In this document: one piece after another, positions 43,765 through 51,673 of the stretch
How the letters are laid out: every line of letters starts with the position of its first letter
How positions within the stretch are numbered: position 1 is the stretch's first letter
Source of the DNA: Pseudomonas entomophila
Lineage (GTDB): Bacteria > Pseudomonadota > Gammaproteobacteria > Pseudomonadales > Pseudomonadaceae
Length of the DNA: 64,000 nucleotides
Assembly: GCF_018417595.1 (NCBI RefSeq)
Contig: NZ_CP070982.1
Coordinates: 1,637,501-1,701,500, forward strand
Reading direction: 5' to 3'
Translations under genes and position numbers: made by a program
Notes under the pieces: model-generated
Databases searched by the model: none
Told to the model about the DNA's origin: nothing
The model's input: the letters and a program-made list of their open reading frames with translations, nothing else

Positions 43765-44163
43765 TCAGTAGCAGAACTCCAGCACGTTGGCCTGGCTTTT
43801 GTCGGTGGGGGCGGTGCGGTTCTGTTGCAGCCAGAACTGGCACTTGGGGTTGTTCAGGTTGCGCGGGCTGCCCTGGGCGGCATCGGCGGCCTGTTGCAGT
43901 TCCTGCTTGTGCAGGATGTCCTTGTAGCGCTCGAACATTTCGGCCTGGGCATCCGCTGGCAGTTGCGGCGCCGCAGTGGGCGCGGGCTGGACGATGGCCG
44001 GCGCGACGGCCTGGGCCACCGGTTGCGCGTGCTCCGGCCACAGACGCAGGGCCAGCCACAGGCTCAGGGCGATGGCCACGGCGCCCAGCCACAGGCCGAA
44101 GGCGACGCACAGGATCAGTTGCATGGGTTTCAGGGTGATCTTCAGTTCGCGGGGGCGGGGCAT
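43765..44163 (-). CDS. Single-TM protein of unknown function
   Basis: A 132-residue bitopic protein. A basic N-terminus (PRPRELKITLK) is followed by one TM helix (about 14-40), a Pro/Ala-rich linker (AVAPAIVQPAPTAAPQLPAD) and a polar C-terminal part with two Cys in NPKCQFWLQQN and LEFCY. Orientation is in-out by the positive-inside rule, so the Cys-bearing part would be periplasmic and may form a disulfide. AGGAGGCCGCC precedes the ATG. It is co-transcribed with the Gre-like gene and divergent from earP. No family recognised. Confidence 0.75.
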   Translation of the reverse strand: MPRPRELKITLKPMQLILCVAFGLWLGAVAIALSLWLALRLWPEHAQPVAQAVAPAIVQPAPTAAPQLPADAQAEMFERYKDILHKQELQQAADAAQGSPRNLNNPKCQFWLQQNRTAPTDKSQANVLEFCY

Positions 44164-44287
44164 GGCGGCCTCCTGACAGGCGGTTCGGTGGCGGCATTGT
44201 CGCATGGGTGCGAGGATATTTTGCTTTTGTCCGCGCGTAATTATCCGCAGAATCCGCGGTCTTTTTCGCAGGTAACGGAACGTGGCC

Positions 44288-45421
44288 ATGAAAACCACCT
44301 GGGACATCTTCTGCACCGTCGTCGACAACTTCGGCGATATCGGCGTGACCTGGCGCCTGGCCCGGCAGTTGGTGGCCGAGCATGACCTTGCCGTGCGCCT
44401 GTGGGTGGACGACCTGGCGGCCTTCGCGCGCCTGTGCCCCGAGGCCGACACGGGGGCAGGCCGGCAATGGCAGCACGGTGTCGAGGTCTGCCATTGGCCA
44501 AACGAATGGCAGGCCGCCACACCGGCCCAGGTGGTGGTGGGCGCGTTTGCCTGCCAACTGCCCGAGGGGTACGTCGAGGCGATGGCCCGGCAGCCCACGC
44601 CGCCGTTGTGGTTGAACCTGGACTATCTCAGCGCCGAAGACTGGGTGGAGGGCTGCCACGGATTGCCATCGCCCCAGGCCAATGGGCTGCGCAAGATCTT
44701 CTTCTTCCCGGGTTTCACCGAGCGTACCGGCGGTTTGCTGCGCGAGGCTTCGTTGTTGCCGCGCGGCGAACTATTCCGGCACGGGCCTGGCGAGCGGGAG
44801 AGCTTCCTTGCCGGGCTGGGTATCCAGGCCCAGGCGGATGCCCGGTTGATTTCGCTGTTCGCCTATGAGAATCCGCAACTGGGCAATTGGCTCGACGTGC
44901 TGGCGGCCGATGCGCATCCCACCCATCTGCTGGTACCCCAAGGGCGCATCCTGGGTGACCTCGGGCAATGGCTGGGTGAGCCGGGCCTGCCCGTGGGGGC
45001 GGTGCATCGGCGTGGCGCGTTGACCGTGCAGGTGCTGCCGTTCGTCAGCCAGGACGACTACGACCGACTGCTGTGGAGCTGCGATTTCAATGCCGTGCGC
45101 GGCGAGGATTCGTTCGTGCGCGCGCAATGGGCCGGCGTGCCGATGCTGTGGCACATCTATATCCAGGAAGAGAACGCCCACTGGGAAAAACTCGAGGCGT
45201 TCATGGCCCTGTATTGCGCTGGATTGTCCGAGGCCGCCGGCCAGGCCCTGGCCGGCCTGTGGCGGGCCTGGAACATGGATCGGCCAATGGGGCCGGCCTG
45301 GCAAGCCTTGCAGCCGCACTGGCAAGAACTGCGCGAGCATGCCCGCCAGTGGTGCGCGGCGCAGGCCGCTCAGCCGGACCTTGCCACGAAGCTGGTGCAG
45401 TTTTACCGAAATTCGCTATGA
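44288..45421 (+). CDS. earP: EF-P arginine rhamnosyltransferase
   Basis: A 377-residue GT-B glycosyltransferase that moves rhamnose from dTDP-beta-L-rhamnose to Arg32 of elongation factor P, which then relieves ribosome stalling at polyproline. The opening is WDIFCTVVDNFGDIGVTWRLARQL, whose Asp residues are known to be needed for binding and catalysis. The C-terminal half contains the nucleotide-sugar site with VRGEDSFVRAQWAGVPMLWHIY. The efp gene starts 48 bp after its stop, which is the known arrangement. ATG 44288 is chosen over GTG 44282 because the family begins MK.WDIFC. Confidence 0.95.
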   Translation: MKTTWDIFCTVVDNFGDIGVTWRLARQLVAEHDLAVRLWVDDLAAFARLCPEADTGAGRQWQHGVEVCHWPNEWQAATPAQVVVGAFACQLPEGYVEAMARQPTPPLWLNLDYLSAEDWVEGCHGLPSPQANGLRKIFFFPGFTERTGGLLREASLLPRGELFRHGPGERESFLAGLGIQAQADARLISLFAYENPQLGNWLDVLAADAHPTHLLVPQGRILGDLGQWLGEPGLPVGAVHRRGALTVQVLPFVSQDDYDRLLWSCDFNAVRGEDSFVRAQWAGVPMLWHIYIQEENAHWEKLEAFMALYCAGLSEAAGQALAGLWRAWNMDRPMGPAWQALQPHWQELREHARQWCAAQAAQPDLATKLVQFYRNSL

Positions 45422-45422
45422 T
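45417..45422 (+). promoter_or_regulatory. Possible -10 hexamer of efp
   Basis: TATGAT at the very end of earP, about 48 bp before the efp ATG. The TGA stop of earP lies inside this hexamer. No good -35 element is seen at 16-18 bp, so support is partial. It would allow efp to be expressed well above earP. Confidence 0.4.
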
Positions 45423-45469
45423 ACGCGGCCTCGATTTTTATAAATCCATCCAGATTCGGATACTTCGTA

Positions 45470-46039
45470 ATGAAAACTGGTAAAGAACTGAAACCCGGTA
45501 CCGTTCTGCGCATCGATAACGATCCGTGGCTGGTTCAGAAAGCTGAATTCACCAAGTCGGGCCGTAACAGCGCGATCATGAAGACCAAGCTGAAGAACCT
45601 GCTGACCGGCTACAAGACCGAAACCGTATACGGTGCGGACGACAAGCTGGACGACGTGATCCTGGATCGCAAAGAAGCGACCCTGTCGTTCATCAGCGGT
45701 GACTCGTACACCTTCATGGACACCACCGACTACACCATGTACGAACTGAACGCCGAAGACATCGACGCCGTTCTGCCGTACATCGAAGAAGGCATGGAAG
45801 ACATCTGCGAAGCCGTCTTCTTCGAAGGCCGTCTGGTATCGGTAGAACTGCCGACCACCATCAGCCGTCAGGTCGTCTACACCGAGAACGCCGCCCGTGG
45901 CGACACCTCCGGCAAGGTGATGAAGCCTGCCAAGCTGAAGAACGGCACCGAGATCCAGGTTGCCGACTTCATCCAGATCGACGAGTGGATCGATATCGAC
46001 ACTCGCGACAACAGCTTCAAGGGCCGTTCCAAGAAGTAA
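45470..46039 (+). CDS. efp: Elongation factor P (Arg32 type)
   Basis: A 189-residue three-domain beta-barrel translation factor that binds between P and E sites and helps form consecutive Pro-Pro bonds. The tip of the first domain reads [11 protein letters not shown], placing Arg at position 32, the rhamnosylated residue of the EarP-dependent class, where most bacteria have Lys. The OB domains carry [18 protein letters not shown] and the C-terminal [13 protein letters not shown]. It is directly downstream of earP and followed by a strong terminator. The codon usage is biased toward preferred codons, as expected for a highly expressed gene. Confidence 0.98.
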   Translation: MKTGKELKPGTVLRIDNDPWLVQKAEFTKSGRNSAIMKTKLKNLLTGYKTETVYGADDKLDDVILDRKEATLSFISGDSYTFMDTTDYTMYELNAEDIDAVLPYIEEGMEDICEAVFFEGRLVSVELPTTISRQVVYTENAARGDTSGKVMKPAKLKNGTEIQVADFIQIDEWIDIDTRDNSFKGRSKK

Positions 46040-46060
46040 TTGCTTCTTGCGATGCGCATG

Positions 46061-46089
46061 AAAAACCCGGCCTTGGCCGGGTTTTTTTG
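46061..46089 (+). terminator. Rho-independent terminator of efp
   Basis: AAAAACCCGGCC, loop TT, GGCCGGGTTTTTTT, about 20 bp after the efp stop. Confidence 0.94.
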
Positions 46090-46107
46090 TGCCTGTGAAA
46101 CCTGTGG

Positions 46108-46142
46108 TGGCTGCTTCGCGGGCAAGCCCGCTCCCACAGAGG
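46108..46142. repeat. Single REP copy
   Basis: CTGCTTCGCGGGCAAGCCCG with following CTCCCACAGAGG, between the efp terminator and the convergent ohr gene. Confidence 0.8.
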
Positions 46143-46154
46143 CGCGGTGCGGTC

Positions 46155-46583
46155 TCAGACCGTTACATGCAAGCGCACATCCACATTGCCGCGGGTGGCA
46201 TTGGAATAAGGGCAGACTTTGTGCGCCTTCTCCACCAGCCCTTCGGCATCGGCCTGGGCCAGGCCCGGCAGGTTGATGTGCAGGTCGATGTCCAGCCCGA
46301 AGCCGCCTGGGATCTGCCCGATGCCCACCTTGGCGGTGATCGACGCATCGGCCGGCAGTGCCTTCTTCTCCTGACCCGCCACGAACTTCAGCGCGCCAAT
46401 GAAGCAGGCCGAGTAACCGGCGGCGAACATCTGCTCGGGGTTGGTGCCTTCACCGCCCGCGCCACCGAGCTCCTTGGGGGTGCTCAGCTTGACCTCCAGC
46501 TTGCCGTCGCTGGAGCGGGACTTACCGTCGCGACCACCAGTGGAGGTGGCTTCTGCGATGTACAGCGGAGTGACCTTTTGCAT
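46155..46583 (-). CDS. ohr: Organic hydroperoxide resistance protein
   Basis: A 142-residue peroxidase that reduces organic hydroperoxides with two active-site Cys residues and lipoyl-type electron donors. Both Cys are visible: the peroxidatic one in SACFIGALKFVAG and the resolving one in KAHKVCPYSNATRGN. The Arg in TSTGGRDG and the Glu in GGEGTNPEQ complete the site. It lies downstream of the gene for its repressor OhrR, same strand, with a promoter-sized 131-bp gap containing a putative operator. Confidence 0.97.
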   Translation of the reverse strand: MQKVTPLYIAEATSTGGRDGKSRSSDGKLEVKLSTPKELGGAGGEGTNPEQMFAAGYSACFIGALKFVAGQEKKALPADASITAKVGIGQIPGGFGLDIDLHINLPGLAQADAEGLVEKAHKVCPYSNATRGNVDVRLHVTV

Positions 46584-46632
46584 CTTGAGCCTCGCTTGTG
46601 TGCTGTGCGCCTGGGGCGCTGAGTGGGTACGG

Positions 46633-46676
46633 GAATTAAATTAGCGCGCAATTGTTTAGTGCGCAAGATAATTATT
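46633..46676 (-). promoter_or_regulatory. Putative OhrR operator/promoter of ohr
   Basis: AT-rich stretch about 50-95 bp before the ohr ATG with two direct repeats, TTAGCGCGCAA (46641-46651) and TTAGTGCGCAA (46656-46666), offset by 15 bp, the whole also readable as an imperfect dyad around AATTG. A related TAGCACGCGAA lies before ohrR (47203-47213), as expected for autoregulation. Confidence 0.55.
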
Positions 46677-46714
46677 CGGCCATTCGTCGACGCGGCCAGT
46701 TCACAGCATAGTCG

Positions 46715-47170
46715 TCAGAGGTTTTCTTGCAGGTGCGCGCGCAGGGCCAGCAGGTCGGCCTGGAGTTTGCGCAGTTGCTCGGCGCTTTGGCCGCTGGCCT
46801 GCAGGATGCAGTGGGGCACGCGCCGGGCTTCGGCCTGCAAGGCCCGGCCCTTGTCGGTCAACTGCACCAGGACCACGCGTTCGTCCTCGCGGCTGCGGCT
46901 GCGCTTGAGCAGGCCTTCGCCTTCCAGGCGTTTGAGCAGCGGCGTCAGCGAGCCTGGATCGGTGAGCAGGCGCTGGCTGATTTCGCCCACGGTCAGCCCA
47001 TCCTGTTCCCACAGCACGAGCATGGCCAGGTACTGCGGGTAAGTGAGGCCCAGGGCTTGCAGCAGGGGCTTGTAGACCTTGGTCATCAGCAGCGAGGTGG
47101 AGTGCAGGGCAAAGCAGACCTGGTTGTCCAGCAGCAGCTCGGCGCAGGGGGCTTGGGTGTCGGCGTTCAT
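46715..47170 (-). CDS. ohrR: MarR-family organic peroxide sensor/repressor
   Basis: A 151-residue MarR-type winged helix repressor. The reactive Cys is near the N-terminus in LLDNQVCFALHSTS, followed by the Tyr-bearing segment TKVYKPLLQALGLTYPQYLAML, which matches the OhrR Cys-Tyr hydrogen-bond network. The HTH reads VGEISQRLLTDPGSLTPLLKRLEGEGLLKR, with the wing SREDERVVLV. A second Cys is present near the C-terminus (PHCILQ), so it may be the 2-Cys type. AAGGACCTGC precedes the ATG. When oxidised by organic peroxide it leaves the ohr operator. Confidence 0.93.
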   Translation of the reverse strand: MNADTQAPCAELLLDNQVCFALHSTSLLMTKVYKPLLQALGLTYPQYLAMLVLWEQDGLTVGEISQRLLTDPGSLTPLLKRLEGEGLLKRSRSREDERVVLVQLTDKGRALQAEARRVPHCILQASGQSAEQLRKLQADLLALRAHLQENL

Positions 47171-47225
47171 GCAGGTCCTTGAGTTGTCTGAGTTGTAAAA
47201 TCTAGCACGCGAATGTCTTGCGCGC

Positions 47226-48182
47226 TCACTGCCAGCGCAGCTCGCTGCGCAGGGCCAGGTCCCAAGGGGGCACCGGGCTGAATCGGCTCTTGAGGAATTC
47301 GAGCAGCAAGCGGCTGCGAGAGTTCGTTTCATGTTCCAGGCGCAGGGCATAGATGCCGCTGGTTTCCGGTTCGGGCAAACCGTTGTCGCAGAACAGCGGG
47401 ATCAACTCGCCACGCAACAGGTAGTCACTGATCAGCCAGGTGGGCAGGTGTGCGACACCCAGCCCGGCCAGGGCGCCGAACAGCAAAGTCTCGGCATTGT
47501 TGGCGGCCATGCGCATGCGCGCCGGACGGTACAGGCGCACCTGGCCGTCGATGGAGAAGCGCCAGGCGAAAGGCGGGGCCAGGCCATCCCAATCGAGGCC
47601 GTCATGCCCAGGCAGCTCGCTGGGGCAGGCCGGCACCCCGCGGCTGGCCAGGTAGGCGGGGCTGGCGCAGGCGATGCGCACCATGTAGGCCAGCGGCGTG
47701 GCGACCAGGCGGGTGTCGGCCAGCGGGCCGGCGCGCAGCACCAGGTCGACTTCGCCCAAGTGGCTGCCATGCAGGTCGACGAAGCTGTCGATCAGGCGCA
47801 GTTGCACGTCGAGCCCGGGGTAGGCCACCAGGAAGTCGGCGATCGCCGGGGCCAGGTGGCGGCGGCCAAAGGCGGCTGGGGCGTCGATGCGGATCAACCC
47901 CTCGGGGGCGTTGCTCAGCGACACCGCCTCGGCGCGGGCCAGGCGCAATTCCTCGATGATGCGCCGGGCCCGTTCGGCGAAGGCATTGCCCGCTGGGGTC
48001 GCGCGTACGGCATGGGTGCTGCGCGAGAACAGCCGGCTGCCCACGGCGCTTTCCAGGTTGTCGATGCGCCGCGCCACGGCGGAGGGGGTCAGCGGATGAC
48101 GCCGGGCCGCGGCGGAGAAGCTGCCGGTCTCCAGTACGTCGAGAAACAGGCTCAGTTGTTCGGTGAGGATATCGGGGCTCAT
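47226..48182 (-). CDS. LysR-family transcriptional regulator
   Basis: A 318-residue LTTR. The HTH is in LFLDVLETGSFSAAARRHPLTPSAVARRIDNLESAVGSRLF, and the effector domain includes GLIRIDAPAAFGRRHLAPAI. The divergent TSUP permease gene lies 111 bp away and is the probable target. Note PLTPSAVARRID, a variant recognition helix seen in the CrgA-like group. It is 55 bp upstream of ohrR on the same strand but is unlikely to belong to the peroxide module. Confidence 0.92.
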   Translation of the reverse strand: MSPDILTEQLSLFLDVLETGSFSAAARRHPLTPSAVARRIDNLESAVGSRLFSRSTHAVRATPAGNAFAERARRIIEELRLARAEAVSLSNAPEGLIRIDAPAAFGRRHLAPAIADFLVAYPGLDVQLRLIDSFVDLHGSHLGEVDLVLRAGPLADTRLVATPLAYMVRIACASPAYLASRGVPACPSELPGHDGLDWDGLAPPFAWRFSIDGQVRLYRPARMRMAANNAETLLFGALAGLGVAHLPTWLISDYLLRGELIPLFCDNGLPEPETSGIYALRLEHETNSRSRLLLEFLKSRFSPVPPWDLALRSELRWQ

Positions 48183-48293
48183 GGTAATGCCTATGCGAAA
48201 TGCGCAAAGCCATTGTGCGCTGCTGTGCGTTTCCCCGCCAGCCGGCGCTGGTTAGCATGCCTGCATCTTTGAACGCGGGTGATCGAGGCACTG

Positions 48294-49043
48294 ATGATCG
48301 AGTGGTTGATGTATATCGTGTTGGGCGCCGCGCTGGGCACCCTGGGTGGGCTGTTCGGTATCGGTGGCGGGCTGATCGCCATCCCGGCGCTGGGCGTGCT
48401 GTTCGGCCTTGACCAGCAACTGGCCCAGGGCACCGCGCTGGTGATGGTGGTGCCCAACGTGCTGTTGGCCTTGTGGCGCTACCACCAGCGCAACCGCATC
48501 GAATTGCGGCACGCGGTGCCGCTGTCGCTTTGCAGTTTCCTGTTCGCCTGGCTGGGCTCGATCTGGGCGGTGGGCATCGACGCCCAGTCGATGCGCCTGT
48601 ACTTCGTCGGCTTCCTGGTGGCCTTGGCACTGTGGAACGTGGCGCGGATGTTCCTGCCGGTGAGGTCGCCGAGCAACGAGCTGCGCTACCCGTGGCCTTG
48701 GCTCGGCGTGCTGGGCAGCTTCGCCGGGACCATGGGCGGGCTGTTCGGCGTGGGCGGGGCGGTGGTGGCCACACCGATCCTGACCAGCGTGTTCGGCACC
48801 ACCCAGGTAGTGGCACAGGGGCTGTCGCTGGCGCTGGCGGCACCGAGCACCATGGTCACGCTGCTGACCTACGGGTTGCACCAGAGTGTCGACTGGAGCG
48901 TCGGGGTGCCGTTGGCGGTGGGTGGTTTGCTCAGCATCAGCTGGGGGGTGAAGTTGGCCCATGCGTTGCCGGAGAAGGTGTTGCGCACGCTGTTCTGTGT
49001 GTTCCTCGTGCTGTGTGCAGTGATGCTCGGGTTCGAACTTTAG
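48294..49043 (+). CDS. TSUP (TauE/SafE) family permease
   Basis: A 249-residue membrane protein with about eight helices and the twin-repeat layout of the TSUP family. Each half has the motif G-xx-GG-FGIGGG: GTLGGLFGIGGGLIAIP near the N-terminus and GTMGGLFGVGGAVVATP in the second half. Members transport sulfite, sulfoacetate, taurine-derived or other anions, usually as exporters. The start at 48294 has GAGG five bases upstream, better than the GTG 15 bases earlier. It is divergent from the LysR gene, its likely regulator. Substrate unknown. Confidence 0.88.
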   Translation: MIEWLMYIVLGAALGTLGGLFGIGGGLIAIPALGVLFGLDQQLAQGTALVMVVPNVLLALWRYHQRNRIELRHAVPLSLCSFLFAWLGSIWAVGIDAQSMRLYFVGFLVALALWNVARMFLPVRSPSNELRYPWPWLGVLGSFAGTMGGLFGVGGAVVATPILTSVFGTTQVVAQGLSLALAAPSTMVTLLTYGLHQSVDWSVGVPLAVGGLLSISWGVKLAHALPEKVLRTLFCVFLVLCAVMLGFEL

Positions 49044-49062
49044 ATCGTCGCGGGCCACCGCC

Positions 49063-49145
49063 TGTAGGAGCGGCTTCAGCCGCGATCACCCGCGAAGCGG
49101 GGGCCACGCACCGCGCCGCCCGCATCGCGGCTGAAGCCGCTCCTA
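49063..49145. repeat. REP pair overlapping a stop codon
   Basis: TGTAGGAGCGGCTTCAGCCG and its inverse GCGGCTGAAGCCGCTCCTAC. The last three bases (CTA) form the TAG stop of the LysR gene on the - strand. Confidence 0.87.
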
Positions 49146-49994
49146 CTTGAACCCTTCGACGATGTATTCGGCCATGCAGTCGGTGATCGGCGACTGGCTC
49201 TGCGTATTGCGCAGCAGCATCACATTGGCCATGTGCAGTTGCGGCAACCCTTCCTCTTCCCCGAGCATGCGCAGGTCGTCGCCCACCAGGCTGCGCAACT
49301 GCGCGGTCACCGCCAGCCCGGCGCTGACGATGGCGAAGATCGCCGCCAGGCTCGGGCTGGTATAGGCGATGCGGTACTCGATGCCGCGCTGCTCCAGCGC
49401 GTTGCAGGTCCAGGCGCGGCAGAAACAGTCGGTGTTGAACAGCGCCAGGGGCATCGGCCGTTGCTCTTCGGGGCAGAAGCCGTGCGCCGCAGCCCACACC
49501 AGGCGTTCCTGACGCAGCATCTGGCCCACTTCGTTACCCGGTTCGCGGGTGACGATGGTCAGGTCCAGGTCCTGGCGCAGCATCAGCTGCTTGGAGGAAT
49601 CGCAATGCACCTCGACGTGGATCAGCGGGTAGTCCTGGGCGAAGCTGGACAGGATGGTCGGCAGGTAGCGCATGGCGTAGTCGTCCGGCGTACCAATGCG
49701 CACCACCCCGACCATGTGCGGCATGCGCAGGGTGTTGAACACCTCGCCATGCAGCTTGAGGATGCGCCGGGCATAGCCCAGCAGGACCTGCCCCTCGGCG
49801 GTCAGGCGCACCTGGCGACCATCGCGTTCGAATAGCTGGCGCTGCAGGATGTCCTCCTCCAGGCGCTTCATCTGCATGCTGACCGCCGACTGCGTGCGGT
49901 TGACTACCTCGCCGGCACGGGTGAAGCCGCCTTGCTCGGCGATAGCGACGAAGGTGCGCAGCACGTCGGCGTCGAGACTCTGATACTGGGACAT
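49143..49994 (-). CDS. LysR-family transcriptional regulator (LrhA/PA-type)
   Basis: A 283-residue LTTR. The HTH is in LRTFVAIAEQGGFTRAGEVVNRTQSAVSMQMKRLEEDI, a variant with Ser-Ala-Val-Ser-Met recognition seen in the LrhA/HexA group. The effector domain includes GVVRIGTPDDYAMRYLPTIL. The stop codon lies in a REP element. It is divergent from the small DUF1127 gene (96-bp gap); LrhA-type regulators next to DUF1127 genes are common in pseudomonads. The ATG at 49994 begins MSQYQSLDADVL. Confidence 0.92.
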   Translation of the reverse strand: MSQYQSLDADVLRTFVAIAEQGGFTRAGEVVNRTQSAVSMQMKRLEEDILQRQLFERDGRQVRLTAEGQVLLGYARRILKLHGEVFNTLRMPHMVGVVRIGTPDDYAMRYLPTILSSFAQDYPLIHVEVHCDSSKQLMLRQDLDLTIVTREPGNEVGQMLRQERLVWAAAHGFCPEEQRPMPLALFNTDCFCRAWTCNALEQRGIEYRIAYTSPSLAAIFAIVSAGLAVTAQLRSLVGDDLRMLGEEEGLPQLHMANVMLLRNTQSQSPITDCMAEYIVEGFK

Positions 49995-50090
49995 TGCATC
50001 AATCTCCGAGATGCATGGCATCAGAAACATTCGTTGGATTGATCTTAGGCCTGGGACGAGACTGGAGCCATCCACAAGGAGGGCGTCAAG

Positions 50091-50309
50091 ATGAAAGGTC
50101 ATTTCAACGTTGCTCACCAGCCTGTGTCCACCTTGAACCACTGGCTGCACGGGGCCGGCGGGTTGCTGGTGCGCTGGTACGAACTGCATCGCCAGCATGA
50201 TGAACTGGCGCGCCTGAGCGATGCCACGCTGCACGACCTGGGGCTGTCGCGGGCCGATATCCAGCAGGAGGCCGAGCGGCATTTCTGGGAGGATCCGTTG
50301 CGTAAATGA
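50091..50309 (+). CDS. DUF1127 small protein
   Basis: A 72-residue protein whose C-terminal half matches the DUF1127 (YjiS-like) motif: LARLSDATLHDLGLSRADIQQEAERHFWE. The N-terminal half contains LLVRWYELHRQHDE. It is basic and has no membrane segment. Short DUF1127 proteins in other bacteria influence RNA turnover or phosphate and carbon metabolism, but none of that is visible here. AAGGAGGGCGTCAAG precedes the ATG, a strong ribosome site. The divergent LysR gene may control it. Confidence 0.88.
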   Translation: MKGHFNVAHQPVSTLNHWLHGAGGLLVRWYELHRQHDELARLSDATLHDLGLSRADIQQEAERHFWEDPLRK

Positions 50310-50326
50310 GTCGGTGAAAGCTTCGC

Positions 50327-50415
50327 GGGCCTCTTCGCGGCTGAAGCCGCTCCTACGGGTTCACTGTTGCTCCCGGGCTATCGGTGAACCTTTGGGAGCG
50401 GCTTCAGCCGCGAAT
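50327..50415. repeat. REP pair (inverted)
   Basis: CCTCTTCGCGGCTGAAGCCG and GCGGCTTCAGCCGCGAATGC around a GGTTCACtgttgctcccgggctatcGGTGAACC dyad, between the DUF1127 and YcaQ-like genes. Confidence 0.83.
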
Positions 50416-50452
50416 GCTATGGTGCATACACCATCAACCGGAGGTACATTCA

Positions 50453-51673
50453 TTGCCCCTCGAACTGTCCACCCAGCAGGCCCGTCGCCTGGCCTTGTCC
50501 GCCCAGGGCTTCGGCAAATCGCCCGACACCCCGGCCACCCTGGCCAATCTCAAGCGCATGCTCCAGCGCCTGGGTGTGGTGCAGATCGACTCGGTCAATG
50601 CCTTGGTACGTTCCCATTACCTGCCGCTATTCTCCCGTCTGGGCGACTATTCGCCCGCCTTGCTCGACCAGCTTGCCTGGGGCAAGAGGCGCCAGCGCCG
50701 GCTGTTCGAATATTGGGGGCACGAAGCCTCGCTGTTGCCGCTCGAGCTTTTCCCAGCCATGCGCTGGCGCATGGCGCATGCCCGCGAAGGCAAGGGCATC
50801 TATCGGCAACTGGCAACCTTCGGCCGCGAGCGTCGCGATGTGATCGAGCGGGTGCTGGCAGCCGTGCGCGACCAGGGCGCGCTGGGTGCGGGCAGCCTGT
50901 CGACCCGCGAGGAGCGGGCCGGCCCCTGGTGGGACTGGAGCGAAGAGAAGCACGCACTGGAATGGCTGTTCGCCGCAGGCGAGGTCACCGTGGCCGGGCG
51001 CCGCGGCTTCGAACGCCTCTATGACCTGCCGGAGCGCGTTCTACCCTCGGCGATTCTCGATCAACCGCCCCCGGATGAGCGCGAGGCGCACCGGAGCCTG
51101 CTGTTGCATGCGGCCACTGCCCTGGGCGTGGCCACCGAGCAGGACCTGCGCGACTATTTCCGCCTGTCGCCGCAACAGAGCAAGGCCGCCGTCGCCGAGT
51201 TGCAGGAGGAGGGGCACCTGCAGGCTTGCACGGTACAAGGCTGGAAGCAGCCCGGCTACCTGGCGGGGACGCCACGGATACCCCGACGCATCGCCGCCAA
51301 CGCCTTGCTCTCGCCCTTCGATTCGCTGGTCTGGGAACGCAGCCGCACCGAGCGGCTGTTCGACTTCCGCTACCGCCTGGAAATCTACACGCCAGCGCAC
51401 AAGCGGGTGTATGGCTATTACGTGCTGCCATTTCTGTACAAAGAACGCATCGCCGCACGTCTGGATCTGCGTGCCGAGCGCGCCCAGGGGCGCCTGGCGG
51501 TGCATGCGGTGCACGAGGAGCAAGTGGGGTTGAACGAGGAGGGCTACCAGGCGTTGGCCACTGAATTGTGGCGCCTGGCAGGCTGGCTGGGCCTGGAGCA
51601 GGTGCAACTGAACTGCCCCCGCACTGAGGGCAGCCGGCTGCGTCAGGCGTTGCTCAGCGGCGCACCTGCTTGA
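50453..51673 (+). CDS. YcaQ-type interstrand crosslink DNA glycosylase (HTH_42)
   Basis: A 406-residue member of the HTH_42 family with winged-helix repeats. The catalytic region reads [27 protein letters not shown]; the Gln-Ile-Asp triplet is the QxD form that marks the YcaQ (AlkX) branch, whereas AlkZ of Streptomyces has QxQ. YcaQ removes crosslinked bases and monoadducts made by nitrogen mustards and similar agents. I choose a TTG start at 50453 because GGAGGT lies seven bases upstream; the in-frame codons further upstream are inside a REP element. Length matches E. coli YcaQ (about 410). Confidence 0.85.
   Translation: MPLELSTQQARRLALSAQGFGKSPDTPATLANLKRMLQRLGVVQIDSVNALVRSHYLPLFSRLGDYSPALLDQLAWGKRRQRRLFEYWGHEASLLPLELFPAMRWRMAHAREGKGIYRQLATFGRERRDVIERVLAAVRDQGALGAGSLSTREERAGPWWDWSEEKHALEWLFAAGEVTVAGRRGFERLYDLPERVLPSAILDQPPPDEREAHRSLLLHAATALGVATEQDLRDYFRLSPQQSKAAVAELQEEGHLQACTVQGWKQPGYLAGTPRIPRRIAANALLSPFDSLVWERSRTERLFDFRYRLEIYTPAHKRVYGYYVLPFLYKERIAARLDLRAERAQGRLAVHAVHEEQVGLNEEGYQALATELWRLAGWLGLEQVQLNCPRTEGSRLRQALLSGAPA

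Noticed and set aside
43280..44659. A 459-residue - strand frame covering the Gre-like gene and part of earP
   Set aside because: Only the last 160 residues are protein-like; the rest is out of frame with the 132-residue gene and antisense to earP.
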